Shown here in pieces: positions 44,662 to 55,587 of a DNA stretch of 64,000 nucleotides. Position numbers and translations under genes: made by a program. Each line of letters begins with the position of its first letter. Positions within the stretch are counted from its first letter, which is position 1. The notes beneath the pieces were generated by a model. The model was not told the origin of the DNA, did not search any database, and saw only the letters and a list, made by a program, of their open reading frames with translations. The stretch lies in contig JADHOR010000004.1 of NCBI GenBank assembly GCA_016778895.1, positions 1 to 64,000 on the forward strand, given 5' to 3'. Source of the DNA: Candidatus Puniceispirillum sp. Lineage in GTDB: Bacteria > Pseudomonadota > Alphaproteobacteria > Puniceispirillales > Puniceispirillaceae.

Positions 44662-45307
44662 ATTGCTGGCTCATCGGCTCGTTCACTTTAGGCTTATTTG
44701 TTAGCGCTTGCGTTGCAATTGGATCCGCAATAGGGAAATCACGGCCAATGGCAAAAAATTCAGCATTAGGGCGCATCGAGGTCAGGCTGGCCATACGGTT
44801 TGACAAGGCAAACAGGCCGGTAATGGCGGCAATATCCCAGATATCGTCATCGCTGAACCCATACTGGTAAAGCAGGGTAAAATCTTCTTCGCCAATATCT
44901 TGCGAGCGGTTGCAGGTCTTAATGGCAAAATCCAGCATGGCCTTTTGCCGATCACTGATATTGGCTTTTTTATAGTTCGTTGCAATCTCGTCGGCAATCA
45001 CTGCCGATTTTTCATAAATGCGTAAGATTGCTCCATGCGCAACCACACAATAAAGACAGTTATTTTCCGCGGAGGTCGCCACGACAATCATCTCGCGCTC
45101 GCCTTTACTGAGGCCGGATACACGCCGCATAAGCGCCTCATGATATGCCCAAAAAGCGCGCAATTCATCGGGCCTGTGCGCCAATACCCAAAACACGTTT
45201 GGAACAAAGCCCGCCTTTTCCGAGACATCGTAAAATAATTGCTGAATATCGGCCGGTAAATCTGCCAAATCCGGTACCGGAAACCGGCTGATCGCGTCTG
45301 ATGTCAT
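44633..45307 (-). CDS. AhpD-like peroxidase-related protein
   Basis: CxxC-x3-H motif ENNCLYCVVAHGA; SKGEREMIVVATSAEN. Confidence 0.82.
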   Translation of the reverse strand: MTSDAISRFPVPDLADLPADIQQLFYDVSEKAGFVPNVFWVLAHRPDELRAFWAYHEALMRRVSGLSKGEREMIVVATSAENNCLYCVVAHGAILRIYEKSAVIADEIATNYKKANISDRQKAMLDFAIKTCNRSQDIGEEDFTLLYQYGFSDDDIWDIAAITGLFALSNRMASLTSMRPNAEFFAIGRDFPIADPIATQALTNKPKVNEPMSQQYEPADDRRR

Positions 45308-45614
45308 TCTGCCCTCGTATTAAAAGGCGTCTGCCAGAAAGGCGGATCGCTGTTTACGCTGCTTTTACCATAGCTCTGTCTTTCCCCGACAGCAACTATG
45401 CCTAATTTTTAGGCATTATGCTTATGGGAAGTGCAGATTTGTCAAAATATGCATCGGCATCAACAATCGTTTCCAAGGACCACTTGCCTCCACAGCCACC
45501 GCCCGGCATGAAGGCGGCAGTTTTCATGTGAGCGTCAGGCGTTTGTCCTGGCGTGCCGCGCACCAAGCGTCTAAATCGTTCGCCAAGGATAGACAGGCCC
45601 AAACAGAAAAGTGA

Positions 45615-45959
<345 letters not shown>

Positions 45960-45978
45960 CCAACCGTAGGCCCGTGAA

Positions 45979-45996
45979 TTGAGTGGCCAAACTCAA
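45979..45996. other. Inverted repeat in the glnB-glnA intergenic region
   Basis: TTGAGT-GGCCAA-ACTCAA, perfect 6-bp arms. Confidence 0.4.
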
Positions 45997-46055
45997 CCAG
46001 ACCATGACTTCTTTGATTACGTAACTGTATAGACAAAACGGAAGGATACCTAACC

Positions 46056-47465
46056 ATGTCTGACGCAAAAAAAATTCTTGAAATGATTAAAGAGCACGAT
46101 ATCACGTTTGTCGACTTGCGCTTCACTGACCCGCGCGGAAAAATGCAGCATGTCACACAGCACATTGACACTATCGATGAAGATGCGTTGAACGAAGGCT
46201 TTATGTTTGATGGCTCATCCATTGCTGGCTGGAAAGCCATCAACGAGTCAGACATGACTTTGATGCCTGATCTCTACCGCGCCTACGTGGACCCATTCTT
46301 CGCTCAACCAACACTGGCTCTTTTCTGTGACGTTTTGGAGCCATCAAGTGGTGAGGCTTATGACCGCGACCCCAGAGGAACTGCTAAAGCAGCGCTGACG
46401 TACCTGGAAACTACTGGTATTGGAGACACAGCATTCTTTGGCCCTGAAGCAGAGTTCTTCATTTTCGAAGATGTCAAAATCGACGTGTCAATGAATCGTG
46501 GCCTTTACTCGGTCGACAGCGTTGAGGGCCCATATAACAGTGCTCGCAAGTATGACGAAGGGAATCTTGGTCACCGCCCCGGCGTAAAAGGTGGTTATTT
46601 TCCTGTGCCACCGATTGACTCAGGACAGGACATCCGGTCTGAGATGCTATCAGTAATGGCCGACATGGGTGTGCCCGTTGAAAAGCATCACCATGAGGTT
46701 GCGCCATCTCAGCACGAGCTAGGCATGAAATTTGGGACACTTTTAGAAACCGCCGATAACATGCAGCTTTACAAATATGCAGTGCAACAAGTAGCTCACG
46801 CGTACGGTGTCAGTGCGACATTTATGCCAAAGCCAATTTCCGGCGATAACGGATCAGGCATGCATGTCCACCAATCTATCTGGGCTGATGGTAAACCGCT
46901 ATTTGCCGGCAATCAGTACGCGGATCTGTCCGAGAATGCCCTTTTTTATATCGGCGGCATCATCAAGCATGCCAAGTCTCTGAATGCGTTCACCAACCCT
47001 TCAACCAATAGCTATAAGCGGTTAATCCCGGGTTATGAGGCCCCCGTTCTTCTGGCCTACTCATCACGAAACCGGTCAGCATCATGCCGCATACCTCATG
47101 TGAATTCACCGAACGGCAAGCGTGTTGAAGTCCGTTTCCCAGATGCGACAGCGAACCCATATCTGGCATTCTCAGCCATGCTGATGGCTGGCCTCGACGG
47201 TATCCTAAACAAAATTCATCCTGGCGACGCAATGGACAAAGATCTCTATGACCTTCCACCAGAGGAGCTGTCGCAAATCCCAACTGTTTGCGGCTCCCTT
47301 CGTGAGGCACTTGATGCGTTAAATGATGATCGTTCGTATCTCACTCAAGGTAACGTCTTCACTGATGATCAGATTGATGCCTACATAGCCTTGAAAATGG
47401 AGGACGTCATTCGCCTCGATCATACACCAGCACCTGTGGAATTTGATATGTACTACTCATATTAA
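46056..47465 (+). CDS. glnA: Glutamine synthetase type I
   Basis: [28 protein letters not shown]; adenylylation-loop [11 protein letters not shown]. Confidence 0.98.
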   Translation: MSDAKKILEMIKEHDITFVDLRFTDPRGKMQHVTQHIDTIDEDALNEGFMFDGSSIAGWKAINESDMTLMPDLYRAYVDPFFAQPTLALFCDVLEPSSGEAYDRDPRGTAKAALTYLETTGIGDTAFFGPEAEFFIFEDVKIDVSMNRGLYSVDSVEGPYNSARKYDEGNLGHRPGVKGGYFPVPPIDSGQDIRSEMLSVMADMGVPVEKHHHEVAPSQHELGMKFGTLLETADNMQLYKYAVQQVAHAYGVSATFMPKPISGDNGSGMHVHQSIWADGKPLFAGNQYADLSENALFYIGGIIKHAKSLNAFTNPSTNSYKRLIPGYEAPVLLAYSSRNRSASCRIPHVNSPNGKRVEVRFPDATANPYLAFSAMLMAGLDGILNKIHPGDAMDKDLYDLPPEELSQIPTVCGSLREALDALNDDRSYLTQGNVFTDDQIDAYIALKMEDVIRLDHTPAPVEFDMYYSY

Positions 47466-47487
47466 ACGATTGGGTAATAGACTGAGG

Positions 47488-47515
47488 AAAAGGCGGGGCG
47501 TTGCCCCGCCTTTTT
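47488..47515 (+). terminator. Intrinsic terminator after glnA
   Basis: AAAAGGCGGGGC-GTT-GCCCCGCCTTTTT. Confidence 0.9.
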
Positions 47516-47714
47516 AATGCCTGACAATTTTAAAACACCGCCTGTTACCAGCCGACCGCAGCAGACAGATCACAATTTATGGCACCAATCACAATATATT
47601 GGTATTTACGCACCGGGTCATTGCTAGATACGGTAGACAGACGCTATCCTACGCCGATATAGTGACGACGCGCCGCATCCCGCCAGGCGCCACTTTTAAA
47701 CCGATGAGTGACTG

Positions 47715-49697
47715 ATGGCTGATCTTTTTGGCAATACTGCAAAAACTAATGATTATGATGCATCCAACATCGAGGTGTTGGAGGGATTAGAGCCGGTTCG
47801 CCATCGTCCGGGGATGTATATTGGCGGCACGGATGATCGTGCGCTACACCATCTTGCTGCGGAAATTCTGGACAATTCGATGGATGAGGCGGTTGCCGGC
47901 CATGCGACCCGCATCGATATTCATCTGGAGAGTGCCGACCGTCTGACCATCCGGGATAACGGCCGCGGTATGCCGACCGGAAAGCACCCCAAATTTCCCA
48001 ATCAGTCAGCGGTGGAAGTTATTATGACAACCCTGCATGCCGGTGGAAAATTTTCCGGTAAAGCCTATGCCACATCAGGCGGGCTTCACGGTGTTGGCGC
48101 GTCAGTTGTGAATGCTCTGTCCAGTGATCTGCTGGTCGAGATTGCGCGCGATAAAATTCTGCATCAACAGCGGTTTTCACGCGGCAAGCCGCTTGGCCCG
48201 CTGGTTGAAATTGGGGCCGCACCAAACCGGCGCGGCACCTCGGTCAGCTTTACCCCTGATACTGAAATTTTTGGTACTGGTGCAAAGTTCCGTCCGGCGA
48301 CATTGTACCGAATGGCGCGCTCCAAGGCCTATCTTTTTGCCGGTGTTGAGATTCGCTGGCGCTGTGATCCGGCCTTGCTTGGCAATGATAATGCGGTTCC
48401 GGCTGAGGCGAGCCTGCATTACCCGGGCGGTCTTGCTGATTATCTGCATGATGTGACGACTGATAAAGCCCTGATGATTTCGGCGCCTTTTGCCGAGGTG
48501 GCCGAACTTGATGGCCAGAAATTTGAATGGGCGATCACCTGGCTTGGCCACGGCGAAGACGGTTTCTTTCATAGTCATTGTAACACTGTGCCCACCCCAT
48601 CTGGCGGCACGCATGAAACCGGCTTTCGGCAGGCGATTGTCCGCGGCCTCCGCAGTTTTGGCGACCTGATCGGCAATAAAAAAGCCGCCGACATCACCGC
48701 CGATGATGCGCTGGCCGGTGGTGCCATCATGCTGTCAGTGTTTTTGCGCGATCCACAATTTCAGGGCCAAACAAAGGACCGGCTGGTCTCGAATGATGCA
48801 ATACGGCAAACCGAACAGGCGGTTCGTGACCGGTTTGACCAATGGCTATCCGCAGATGCCGGACGCGCCACATTCCTACTTGAGGCGGCCATTGAGCGCG
48901 CGGATGAACGCAAACGGCGCAAAAAGGAAAAGGAAGTTGCCCGCAAATCGGCAACCAAACGGTTACGGTTGCCGGGAAAACTGGCCGATTGCTCATCAAG
49001 CGATAGTGAACTGACAGAATTATTTCTGGTCGAGGGTGACTCGGCTGGCGGTTCGGCGAAACAGGCGCGTGACCGTAAAATTCAGGCGGTACTTCCACTT
49101 CGCGGAAAAATCCTCAATGTCGCCAGTGCGTCGACTGAAAAGCTGAGTGGTAATCAAGAATTATCAGACCTGTCGCTTGCTCTTGGGGTAAAGCCGGGCA
49201 AGGATTTTAAGCTAGATGATTTGCGCTATGGCCGGATCATCATCATGACGGATGCCGATGTTGACGGTGCGCATATTGCCGCGCTGCTGATGACCTATTT
49301 CTACCGCGAGATGCCGCAGCTTGTTGAATCGGGGCGTCTTTATCTGGCACAGCCGCCACTATACCGGCTTACGCAAGGCGGCAAAACCGTATACGCGCTT
49401 GACGAAGAACAGCGGGAGGAAAGCCTGAAAAACGCCTTTGACAGACGCAGCAAGGTCGAAATCAGCCGGTTTAAGGGTCTGGGTGAGATGCCACCGGCGC
49501 AATTGAAAGAGACGACGATGAACCCTGCCAGCCGCCGCCTGTTGCAAGTATCACTGCCACTGCGCGACTCGGTTGGAGCAGATTTGCGGCGGCATACAGA
49601 TCAACTGGTGAATACATTGATGGGCAAAAAGGCGGAATTACGCTTTGGTTATATTCGCGATCACGCCGAAGATGTGCTGGCTAATCTTGATGTGTAG
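47715..49697 (+). CDS. parE: DNA topoisomerase IV subunit B
   Basis: EVLEGLEPVRHRPGMYIGGTDDRALHHLAAEILDNSMDEAV; TOPRIM LVEGDSAGGSAKQARDR. Confidence 0.96.
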   Translation: MADLFGNTAKTNDYDASNIEVLEGLEPVRHRPGMYIGGTDDRALHHLAAEILDNSMDEAVAGHATRIDIHLESADRLTIRDNGRGMPTGKHPKFPNQSAVEVIMTTLHAGGKFSGKAYATSGGLHGVGASVVNALSSDLLVEIARDKILHQQRFSRGKPLGPLVEIGAAPNRRGTSVSFTPDTEIFGTGAKFRPATLYRMARSKAYLFAGVEIRWRCDPALLGNDNAVPAEASLHYPGGLADYLHDVTTDKALMISAPFAEVAELDGQKFEWAITWLGHGEDGFFHSHCNTVPTPSGGTHETGFRQAIVRGLRSFGDLIGNKKAADITADDALAGGAIMLSVFLRDPQFQGQTKDRLVSNDAIRQTEQAVRDRFDQWLSADAGRATFLLEAAIERADERKRRKKEKEVARKSATKRLRLPGKLADCSSSDSELTELFLVEGDSAGGSAKQARDRKIQAVLPLRGKILNVASASTEKLSGNQELSDLSLALGVKPGKDFKLDDLRYGRIIIMTDADVDGAHIAALLMTYFYREMPQLVESGRLYLAQPPLYRLTQGGKTVYALDEEQREESLKNAFDRRSKVEISRFKGLGEMPPAQLKETTMNPASRRLLQVSLPLRDSVGADLRRHTDQLVNTLMGKKAELRFGYIRDHAEDVLANLDV

Positions 49698-49717
49698 CAC
49701 CGAAAGGATGTAAGATT

Positions 49718-50101
49718 TTGATCCGTCCCCAGACAGCAATTCGCATCATTGGCGGCGGCTTGGTGCTGCAGGGGCTGCTGTTCTATGGCTTTGCCACGCC
49801 ATTAACGATGCAGATATTTCCCGGCGCAAGTGACGAGGCTGTTCATGTCGGCATGATTATGCGGCGCGGGCTTGCGGCAATGTCCTTTCTAGCAGGTCTG
49901 GTGATTTTTCTGGTTCGCGATGAAACTGACCGCACCACCAAACGTGTGCTGTTCGGCTGCGGCATTGGCTTTGCAGCAATCACCCTGTCGATGTTTAAAA
50001 TCATTGCCGATAAGGGCGCAGTCATCCCGCTGCCAGCAATCACGCTTTACGGGCTGGTTGCGGTCGGCGCGCTTTATCTCGCATTGCGCAAACAGGGTTA
50101 G
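49718..50101 (+). CDS. Hypothetical membrane protein
   Basis: ORF with about 4 predicted TM helices directly downstream of parE. Confidence 0.6.
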   Translation: MIRPQTAIRIIGGGLVLQGLLFYGFATPLTMQIFPGASDEAVHVGMIMRRGLAAMSFLAGLVIFLVRDETDRTTKRVLFGCGIGFAAITLSMFKIIADKGAVIPLPAITLYGLVAVGALYLALRKQG

Positions 50102-50799
50102 ACTACAATTCTCTCAAACAGCGCCTTAAGCGCATTCCCCACCGCTTCGGGTGCTTCCATTGATGACAGATGACCAACCCCGTCAAGCAGACATAACTCG
50201 GCCTCAGCTGCAAACCTGGCCATTTCAACCGATAATGCTGGCGGCGTCAGAATATCAAGCGTACCGCATAATACCAAAAGCGGCGCGGTAAAACTGGTCA
50301 GCGTGTCATGCTGTGCCCGCCGCCCCATAATTGCAGTTTGCTGCTGCACGAAACCTTGCCGCCCGATATCTGCCGCCATCGCCAGAACATCCGTGACCAG
50401 TGCATCATCTCTGATTGCAGCGGGTGATAACAACCGCGGCATCAGGTGGCGGGTAACGCCCTGAAAGCCCTTGTGCTGAGCAAGGGTAATCGCGCGCTGG
50501 CGCTGGGCTTTACTGGCCTCACTATCAGGCTGACAATTGGTGCTGAGCAATGCCATACCGGCCATGCGCTGTGGTGCAAGCCGGGCCATCTCCAACGCCA
50601 CATAGCCGCCCATCGAGAGGCCAACAGGCACCAGCGGCCCATAACATAGCGCGAGCGCGGCACTGGCCATATCATGGATCGAGTCATGGCGCGTCGTATC
50701 TGCAACCAGCCCCGCATCCGGCAGCATATTGCGCTGTTTGGCAAACAATAATTCGGTGCATAAAAGGCCGGGAATAAAAATTGGCGTGAACGGTAACAT
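50098..50799 (-). CDS. Alpha/beta hydrolase
   Basis: Nucleophile elbow PVGLSMGGYVALEMA; LCGTLDILTPP; GVGHLSSMEAPEAV. Confidence 0.85.
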   Translation of the reverse strand: MLPFTPIFIPGLLCTELLFAKQRNMLPDAGLVADTTRHDSIHDMASAALALCYGPLVPVGLSMGGYVALEMARLAPQRMAGMALLSTNCQPDSEASKAQRQRAITLAQHKGFQGVTRHLMPRLLSPAAIRDDALVTDVLAMAADIGRQGFVQQQTAIMGRRAQHDTLTSFTAPLLVLCGTLDILTPPALSVEMARFAAEAELCLLDGVGHLSSMEAPEAVGNALKALFERIVV

Positions 50800-50960
50800 G
50801 TCAGGCTCGATGCGGTAAGCGAATGAAAGATTGACCTATGCGGCATTCATCTGTATCACCAGCAACGTTGAAAGCCCATGAAAACCTGTCGAAAAGATGT
50901 GTAAAATCCCCGGATGTGGCGCCAAGACGTTTCTAGTCAATATCAGTAAGGACATAATCC

Positions 50961-52457
50961 TTGAAATTTTCAGATCTTGGCCTCAGTGACGAACTAAGCC
51001 GCGCTGTAGCAGATTTAGGCTATATAAGCCCAACACCAATTCAGGAAAAATCCATTCCTGTAGTTCTTATGGGGCGCGACATCCTTGGCTCTGCGCAAAC
51101 TGGCACCGGCAAAACCGCGTCATTCACCTTGCCAATGATTGATATTCTAGCGTCAGGCCGTGCCAAGGCCCGTCTGCCTCGCTCACTAATCCTTGCACCA
51201 ACACGCGAGCTAGCTGCGCAGGTGGCTGAGTCATTTGAAAAATTTAGTTCATACCACAAATTAAGTATGGCTCTACTAATCGGCGGCGTCAGTTTTGCCG
51301 ACCAGAATATCGCGTTGAGCAAGGGCGTTGACGTGTTGATTGCAACTCCGGGCCGGCTGCTTGACCATTTTGAGCGCGGCAAAGTGTTGTTAAACGACGT
51401 CAAAATTCTGGTGATCGACGAAGCTGACCGGATGCTCGACATGGGTTTTATTCCTGACGTTGAGCGGATTGCTGGGCTATTACCCCGGATGCGCCAGACA
51501 CTGTTTTTCTCGGCAACATTGTCCGATGACATCCAGAAACTCGGGGCAAAATTCGTTATGAATCCAAAAATCATCGAAGTTGGCCCACCGGCGTCAACCG
51601 CCGACACTGTTGCCCAGCACCTGATCTGGACGGAGCTGAAAAAGAAACGGCAGGTTCTGCGTGATATTCTGCGTCATGAATTGGTAAAAAATGCGGTGAT
51701 CTTTTGCAATCGCAAACGCGATATCGCCGACTTGATTAAGTCGCTAACACGGCATGGGTTTTCCGCCGTTGCCCTGCATGGCGACATGACCCAATCGGCC
51801 CGGCTTGAGGCCTTGAAACGGTTCAAAGATGGCGATGTGCCATTGATGATCGCCTCAGATGTAGCAGCGCGCGGTCTCGATATTGCCGGTTTGAGTCATG
51901 TTTTTAATTTTGATGTGCCAAGCCATCCCGAGGATTATGTTCACCGGATTGGCCGCACCGGACGTGCCGGTAATTCGGGACGTGCCTTTACCATTGCGGC
52001 AAGCAAAGATGATGTTAAATACATCGGCCTCATCGAGAGATTGATTGGCAAGCCAGTCCCGAAAATCACCATTATTGACGGAAAAGTTGTTGAAGAAGAT
52101 GCAGCGGACTCAGCCAAAACAGCAGAGTGCGACGGCGGCACTGCGGGCAACACCAGCAATAACGGCGGCACAGTCCAAGCCACAGGTGATGGGGAAAAAA
52201 CCGCGCCAAAGAGCCGGTCACGCAATGGCCGGGGGAAGAAAATGCCCGAAAAAGCAGCTGAAATATCAGCCATAAAATCAGCGAAAAAGTTACCAAAAGG
52301 CGCTTCAGCCGCATCAAAATCAGCCGATCCTGCGCCGGATAAACCGCCAGTTAAGAGTAAAAACCGCAACCGGAATGATGAATTACCCTCGCCGCCGGAC
52401 TGTTCCGGGAACACGCTGTTGGAAACCGGCCATGTGCCAGCCTTTTTGCGACGCTAG
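50961..52457 (+). CDS. DEAD-box ATP-dependent RNA helicase (RhlE-like)
   Basis: AQTGTGKTASF, VIDEADRMLDMGF, FSATLS, HRIGRTGRAG; basic low-complexity C-terminus. Confidence 0.94.
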   Translation: MKFSDLGLSDELSRAVADLGYISPTPIQEKSIPVVLMGRDILGSAQTGTGKTASFTLPMIDILASGRAKARLPRSLILAPTRELAAQVAESFEKFSSYHKLSMALLIGGVSFADQNIALSKGVDVLIATPGRLLDHFERGKVLLNDVKILVIDEADRMLDMGFIPDVERIAGLLPRMRQTLFFSATLSDDIQKLGAKFVMNPKIIEVGPPASTADTVAQHLIWTELKKKRQVLRDILRHELVKNAVIFCNRKRDIADLIKSLTRHGFSAVALHGDMTQSARLEALKRFKDGDVPLMIASDVAARGLDIAGLSHVFNFDVPSHPEDYVHRIGRTGRAGNSGRAFTIAASKDDVKYIGLIERLIGKPVPKITIIDGKVVEEDAADSAKTAECDGGTAGNTSNNGGTVQATGDGEKTAPKSRSRNGRGKKMPEKAAEISAIKSAKKLPKGASAASKSADPAPDKPPVKSKNRNRNDELPSPPDCSGNTLLETGHVPAFLRR

Positions 52458-52470
52458 ACCAATCGGGCGT

Positions 52471-55092
52471 TTATGCTGGTGGCCGCAGGTCAGCCAGCGC
52501 CTTATCAACAACCTCACGAAGATCGTTTGACTGCGCCTGTTTTTGCAGCTTTTGCAGGACCGAGCTCATTTGCGCCCGCCGTTTGGGCGCATAGTGCGCC
52601 ATCCGCGTCAACGGCAACGCCATCCGCGCTGCAAGCTGGGCATTGCGTGCATCAATATCGATAAGGCAATCACCGATAAAATCAAAACCAGACCCGTCCT
52701 CAGCATAGAAACGCAGCGGATTTCCTGTCATAAACGCCCCCAGAACCGAGCGCAGTTTATTCGGATTATTCGGATCGAAGGCGGGATGCGCCATCAATTC
52801 GCCAAGCCGCCTAACCGTGCCTGAAATGCTGGACATTGCCTCCATCATGAACCATTTTTCCATGACAAGCGGGCTATGTTGCCAGCGATCATGAAACACC
52901 TGCAACGCGGCCCCACGCGCCGAATGATTACAATGGTTCAGGGCCGCCAGCGCGCCTTGTGACAAGGTCATGTTTTCGTCATGTACCTGTGCCGATGCCT
53001 GGTTAATCGCATCCCCGTCGCCAGCCGCAACGCCAAGCGCCAACAAGCGATTCAGCAAGGCCCGCCCACCCGCAGTAGTAGCGAGATTTGCAGCGTTTTG
53101 AGACAAAAGCTCAGCCGTGATCTGCGGCGCCAGTAGCCGGCCTAGCCCCGCCTCAACCGCACGCCGTGCATTAAACAGAGCCACCGGATCAGCAGGCTGC
53201 ATTCGGCTTTCCAGCACTGAGATAGCCGGCAGGGTTAAAAGGCCAGATTTGAACATATCCAGCAAATCAGGGTCAGCAAGGCTGTTTGCATAAGCCTTCG
53301 CCAGCGCCGCAATCGCCGCCTCATCAACAAGGTGTGCAGGGTCATTAGCCACCGCAAGAATAAGGTCGGCAAGCAGCGTTTGCGCCGCATCCCAGCGATT
53401 GAACATATCCGCATCAAAAGCCATCAGATGCAAGCGTTCAGCCGATGACAAATCATCCTTTAGAATAACCGGCGCAGAAAAATTACGCAGTAGGCTCGGC
53501 ACAACCGGCGAAGCGGTTGCCGGATAGAGCGGCTGTAGATGCACCGCTTCGCTGATCAGGATAACCTGCTCGTCGCTTAAGGGGCCATCGGGGGCAAGGC
53601 AAAATGGAACGATCTCGCCAGCGTCACCAACCAGCCCGATACGCACCGGAATCGGCAATGGTAAGCGGGGCGTCTTTGCCATGGTGTCCGGGATCGTTTG
53701 GGTAAACTCAATCGCGAGTTCGGTATCATGGGCGCTAGCAACCCTGCGGGCCGTAAGTTCAGGGGTTCCGGCTTGTGAGTACCAGCCAGAAAATGCTGTC
53801 AGATCAACTGAATTTGCATCAGCAAGCGCAGTGATAAAATCATCACAAGTGACCGCGTCGCCGTCATGCCGCTCAAAATAAAGATCGGTTCCACGGCGGA
53901 ACCCGTCCTGACCAAGATATCCGGCAAGCATTCGGATAACTTCAGCGCCTTTTTCATAAACGGTTGCAGTGTAGAAATTATTTATCTCACGATAACTTTC
54001 CGGCCGGATCGGATGCGCGGTCGGGCTACGATCCTCGGGGAATTGCGCTGCACGCAGCATCGAAACATCATCTGCACGCTGCAGACCAGAATCATGCATA
54101 TCCGCCGAAAAACACTGATCCCGAAATACCGTCAGCCCCTCTTTCAGGGTTAGCTGAAACCAATCGCGGCAGGTTACGCGATTGCCCGTCCAATTATGGA
54201 AATACTCATGCGCGATAATCGATTCAACACGATGCAAATCGGTGTCGGTTGCAGTTTTTGAGTCAGCAAGAACAAATTTGCTGTTAAAGATATTCAGCCC
54301 CTTATTTTCCATCGCCCCCATATTGAAATGGCTAACCGCAACGATCTGGAACAGGTCAAGATCATATTCAAGACCATAAACCTCCTCGTCCCAGCGCATC
54401 GAGCGCTTTAGCGAATCCATCGCATGATGGGTCAGGTCAAGATTGCCCTTTTCAACATAGATGTGAAGATCGACCCGGCGCCCCGACATGGTGACGAAAT
54501 GATCAATTGCGCAATCAAGATCACCGGCCACGGCAGCAAACAGATAGCTGGGCTTCGGATGCGGGTCGTGCCAGATCGCAAATTGTCGACCATTGCCGCA
54601 ATCGCCGGTTTCAACAAGGTTACCATTCGACAGCAATTGCGGATAGCGCTGCGCCGCCTCCAGCCGAACAGTAAAGATGCTCATAACGTCGGGGCGATCC
54701 GGATAAAACCCGATCCGGCGGAACCCCTCAGGCTCGCACTGGGTGCAATACATGCCGCCAGAAAGGTACAGCCCTTCCAATGCGGTATTGGTTTCGGGGT
54801 GGCACTCAGCAATCGTCTCAATGACGCAATTCCTGTCAATGCCATCAATGTAAAGGCCGGTTTGATCCAGCCGATACGCATCTTTGGCAAGCGGCTTGCC
54901 ATCAATCGTAACAGTATGAAGCGTTAAATCGCGGCCATCAAGCTGCAACGTTTGCCCGCCAGTAACCGCAGGATTGGGCGTAATTTGCAATTTGGTCGTG
55001 ACCATTGTTTCTTGGTTATGAATATCGATATTCAGATCAACATTCGTCACCAGAAAGGCCGGCGGCATATAGTCTTCGCGGCGTTTCAACAT
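52471..55092 (-). CDS. pepN: Aminopeptidase N
   Basis: GAMENKGLN; HEYFHNWTGNRVTCRDWFQLTLKEGLTVFRD; start at MLKRREDYMPP. Confidence 0.95.
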   Translation of the reverse strand: MLKRREDYMPPAFLVTNVDLNIDIHNQETMVTTKLQITPNPAVTGGQTLQLDGRDLTLHTVTIDGKPLAKDAYRLDQTGLYIDGIDRNCVIETIAECHPETNTALEGLYLSGGMYCTQCEPEGFRRIGFYPDRPDVMSIFTVRLEAAQRYPQLLSNGNLVETGDCGNGRQFAIWHDPHPKPSYLFAAVAGDLDCAIDHFVTMSGRRVDLHIYVEKGNLDLTHHAMDSLKRSMRWDEEVYGLEYDLDLFQIVAVSHFNMGAMENKGLNIFNSKFVLADSKTATDTDLHRVESIIAHEYFHNWTGNRVTCRDWFQLTLKEGLTVFRDQCFSADMHDSGLQRADDVSMLRAAQFPEDRSPTAHPIRPESYREINNFYTATVYEKGAEVIRMLAGYLGQDGFRRGTDLYFERHDGDAVTCDDFITALADANSVDLTAFSGWYSQAGTPELTARRVASAHDTELAIEFTQTIPDTMAKTPRLPLPIPVRIGLVGDAGEIVPFCLAPDGPLSDEQVILISEAVHLQPLYPATASPVVPSLLRNFSAPVILKDDLSSAERLHLMAFDADMFNRWDAAQTLLADLILAVANDPAHLVDEAAIAALAKAYANSLADPDLLDMFKSGLLTLPAISVLESRMQPADPVALFNARRAVEAGLGRLLAPQITAELLSQNAANLATTAGGRALLNRLLALGVAAGDGDAINQASAQVHDENMTLSQGALAALNHCNHSARGAALQVFHDRWQHSPLVMEKWFMMEAMSSISGTVRRLGELMAHPAFDPNNPNKLRSVLGAFMTGNPLRFYAEDGSGFDFIGDCLIDIDARNAQLAARMALPLTRMAHYAPKRRAQMSSVLQKLQKQAQSNDLREVVDKALADLRPPA

Positions 55093-55097
55093 GGGCG

Positions 55098-55496
55098 TTA
55101 GTTTGAGTCGCGCGACGTTGTATAGGCCTCTTGGCAATGTGTCAGACAATAGGGCTTGCCCGGAACAATCACATCACCGCAAAACACAAAACCGTTTTTC
55201 TTTGGATCGCCGGTCGGCCAACAGCATTTACTGCGCGACCATTCAAGCTGGCGTAACTCAAGGCGCAACGGCAGATTTTCAACCGGTTCAGGCACAACAA
55301 CCTTCGGCTTTTCAACCTTTGGCCGGCTAATAGGTGATGGGCGCTTGGGCAGCCCCATCCGATGCGCCTTACCTGCAATCGCATTACGCGAAACTCCAAG
55401 AGCCTCGCCAATTTGCGAAATGGACAAGCCTTGTGACCACAGCTCTTTTAACTTTTCAAGGCGGTCATCAGTCCAAACATTTGCAGTATCAGTCAT
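55098..55496 (-). CDS. gcrA: Cell cycle regulator GcrA
   Basis: WTDDRLEKLKELWSQGLSISQIGEALGVSRNAIAGKAHRMGLPKRPSPI. Confidence 0.93.
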   Translation of the reverse strand: MTDTANVWTDDRLEKLKELWSQGLSISQIGEALGVSRNAIAGKAHRMGLPKRPSPISRPKVEKPKVVVPEPVENLPLRLELRQLEWSRSKCCWPTGDPKKNGFVFCGDVIVPGKPYCLTHCQEAYTTSRDSN

Positions 55497-55587
55497 TCAC
55501 ATCCTCGTTTTCAACAACCATGCCATCGTTGGTTGCCCAGTTATAGCGGTCTGATCCGGCGAACTCAATGACCGAATCGGTGTTTAG

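Noticed and set aside
46056-47465. Impression that glnA codon choice differs from neighbours (possible horizontal transfer)
   Set aside because: High expression can explain different codon usage, and I could not compute codon statistics or a phylogeny; no mobile element is nearby
54424-54927. 167-aa + strand ORF
   Set aside because: Antisense to the N-terminal half of pepN; no supporting motif
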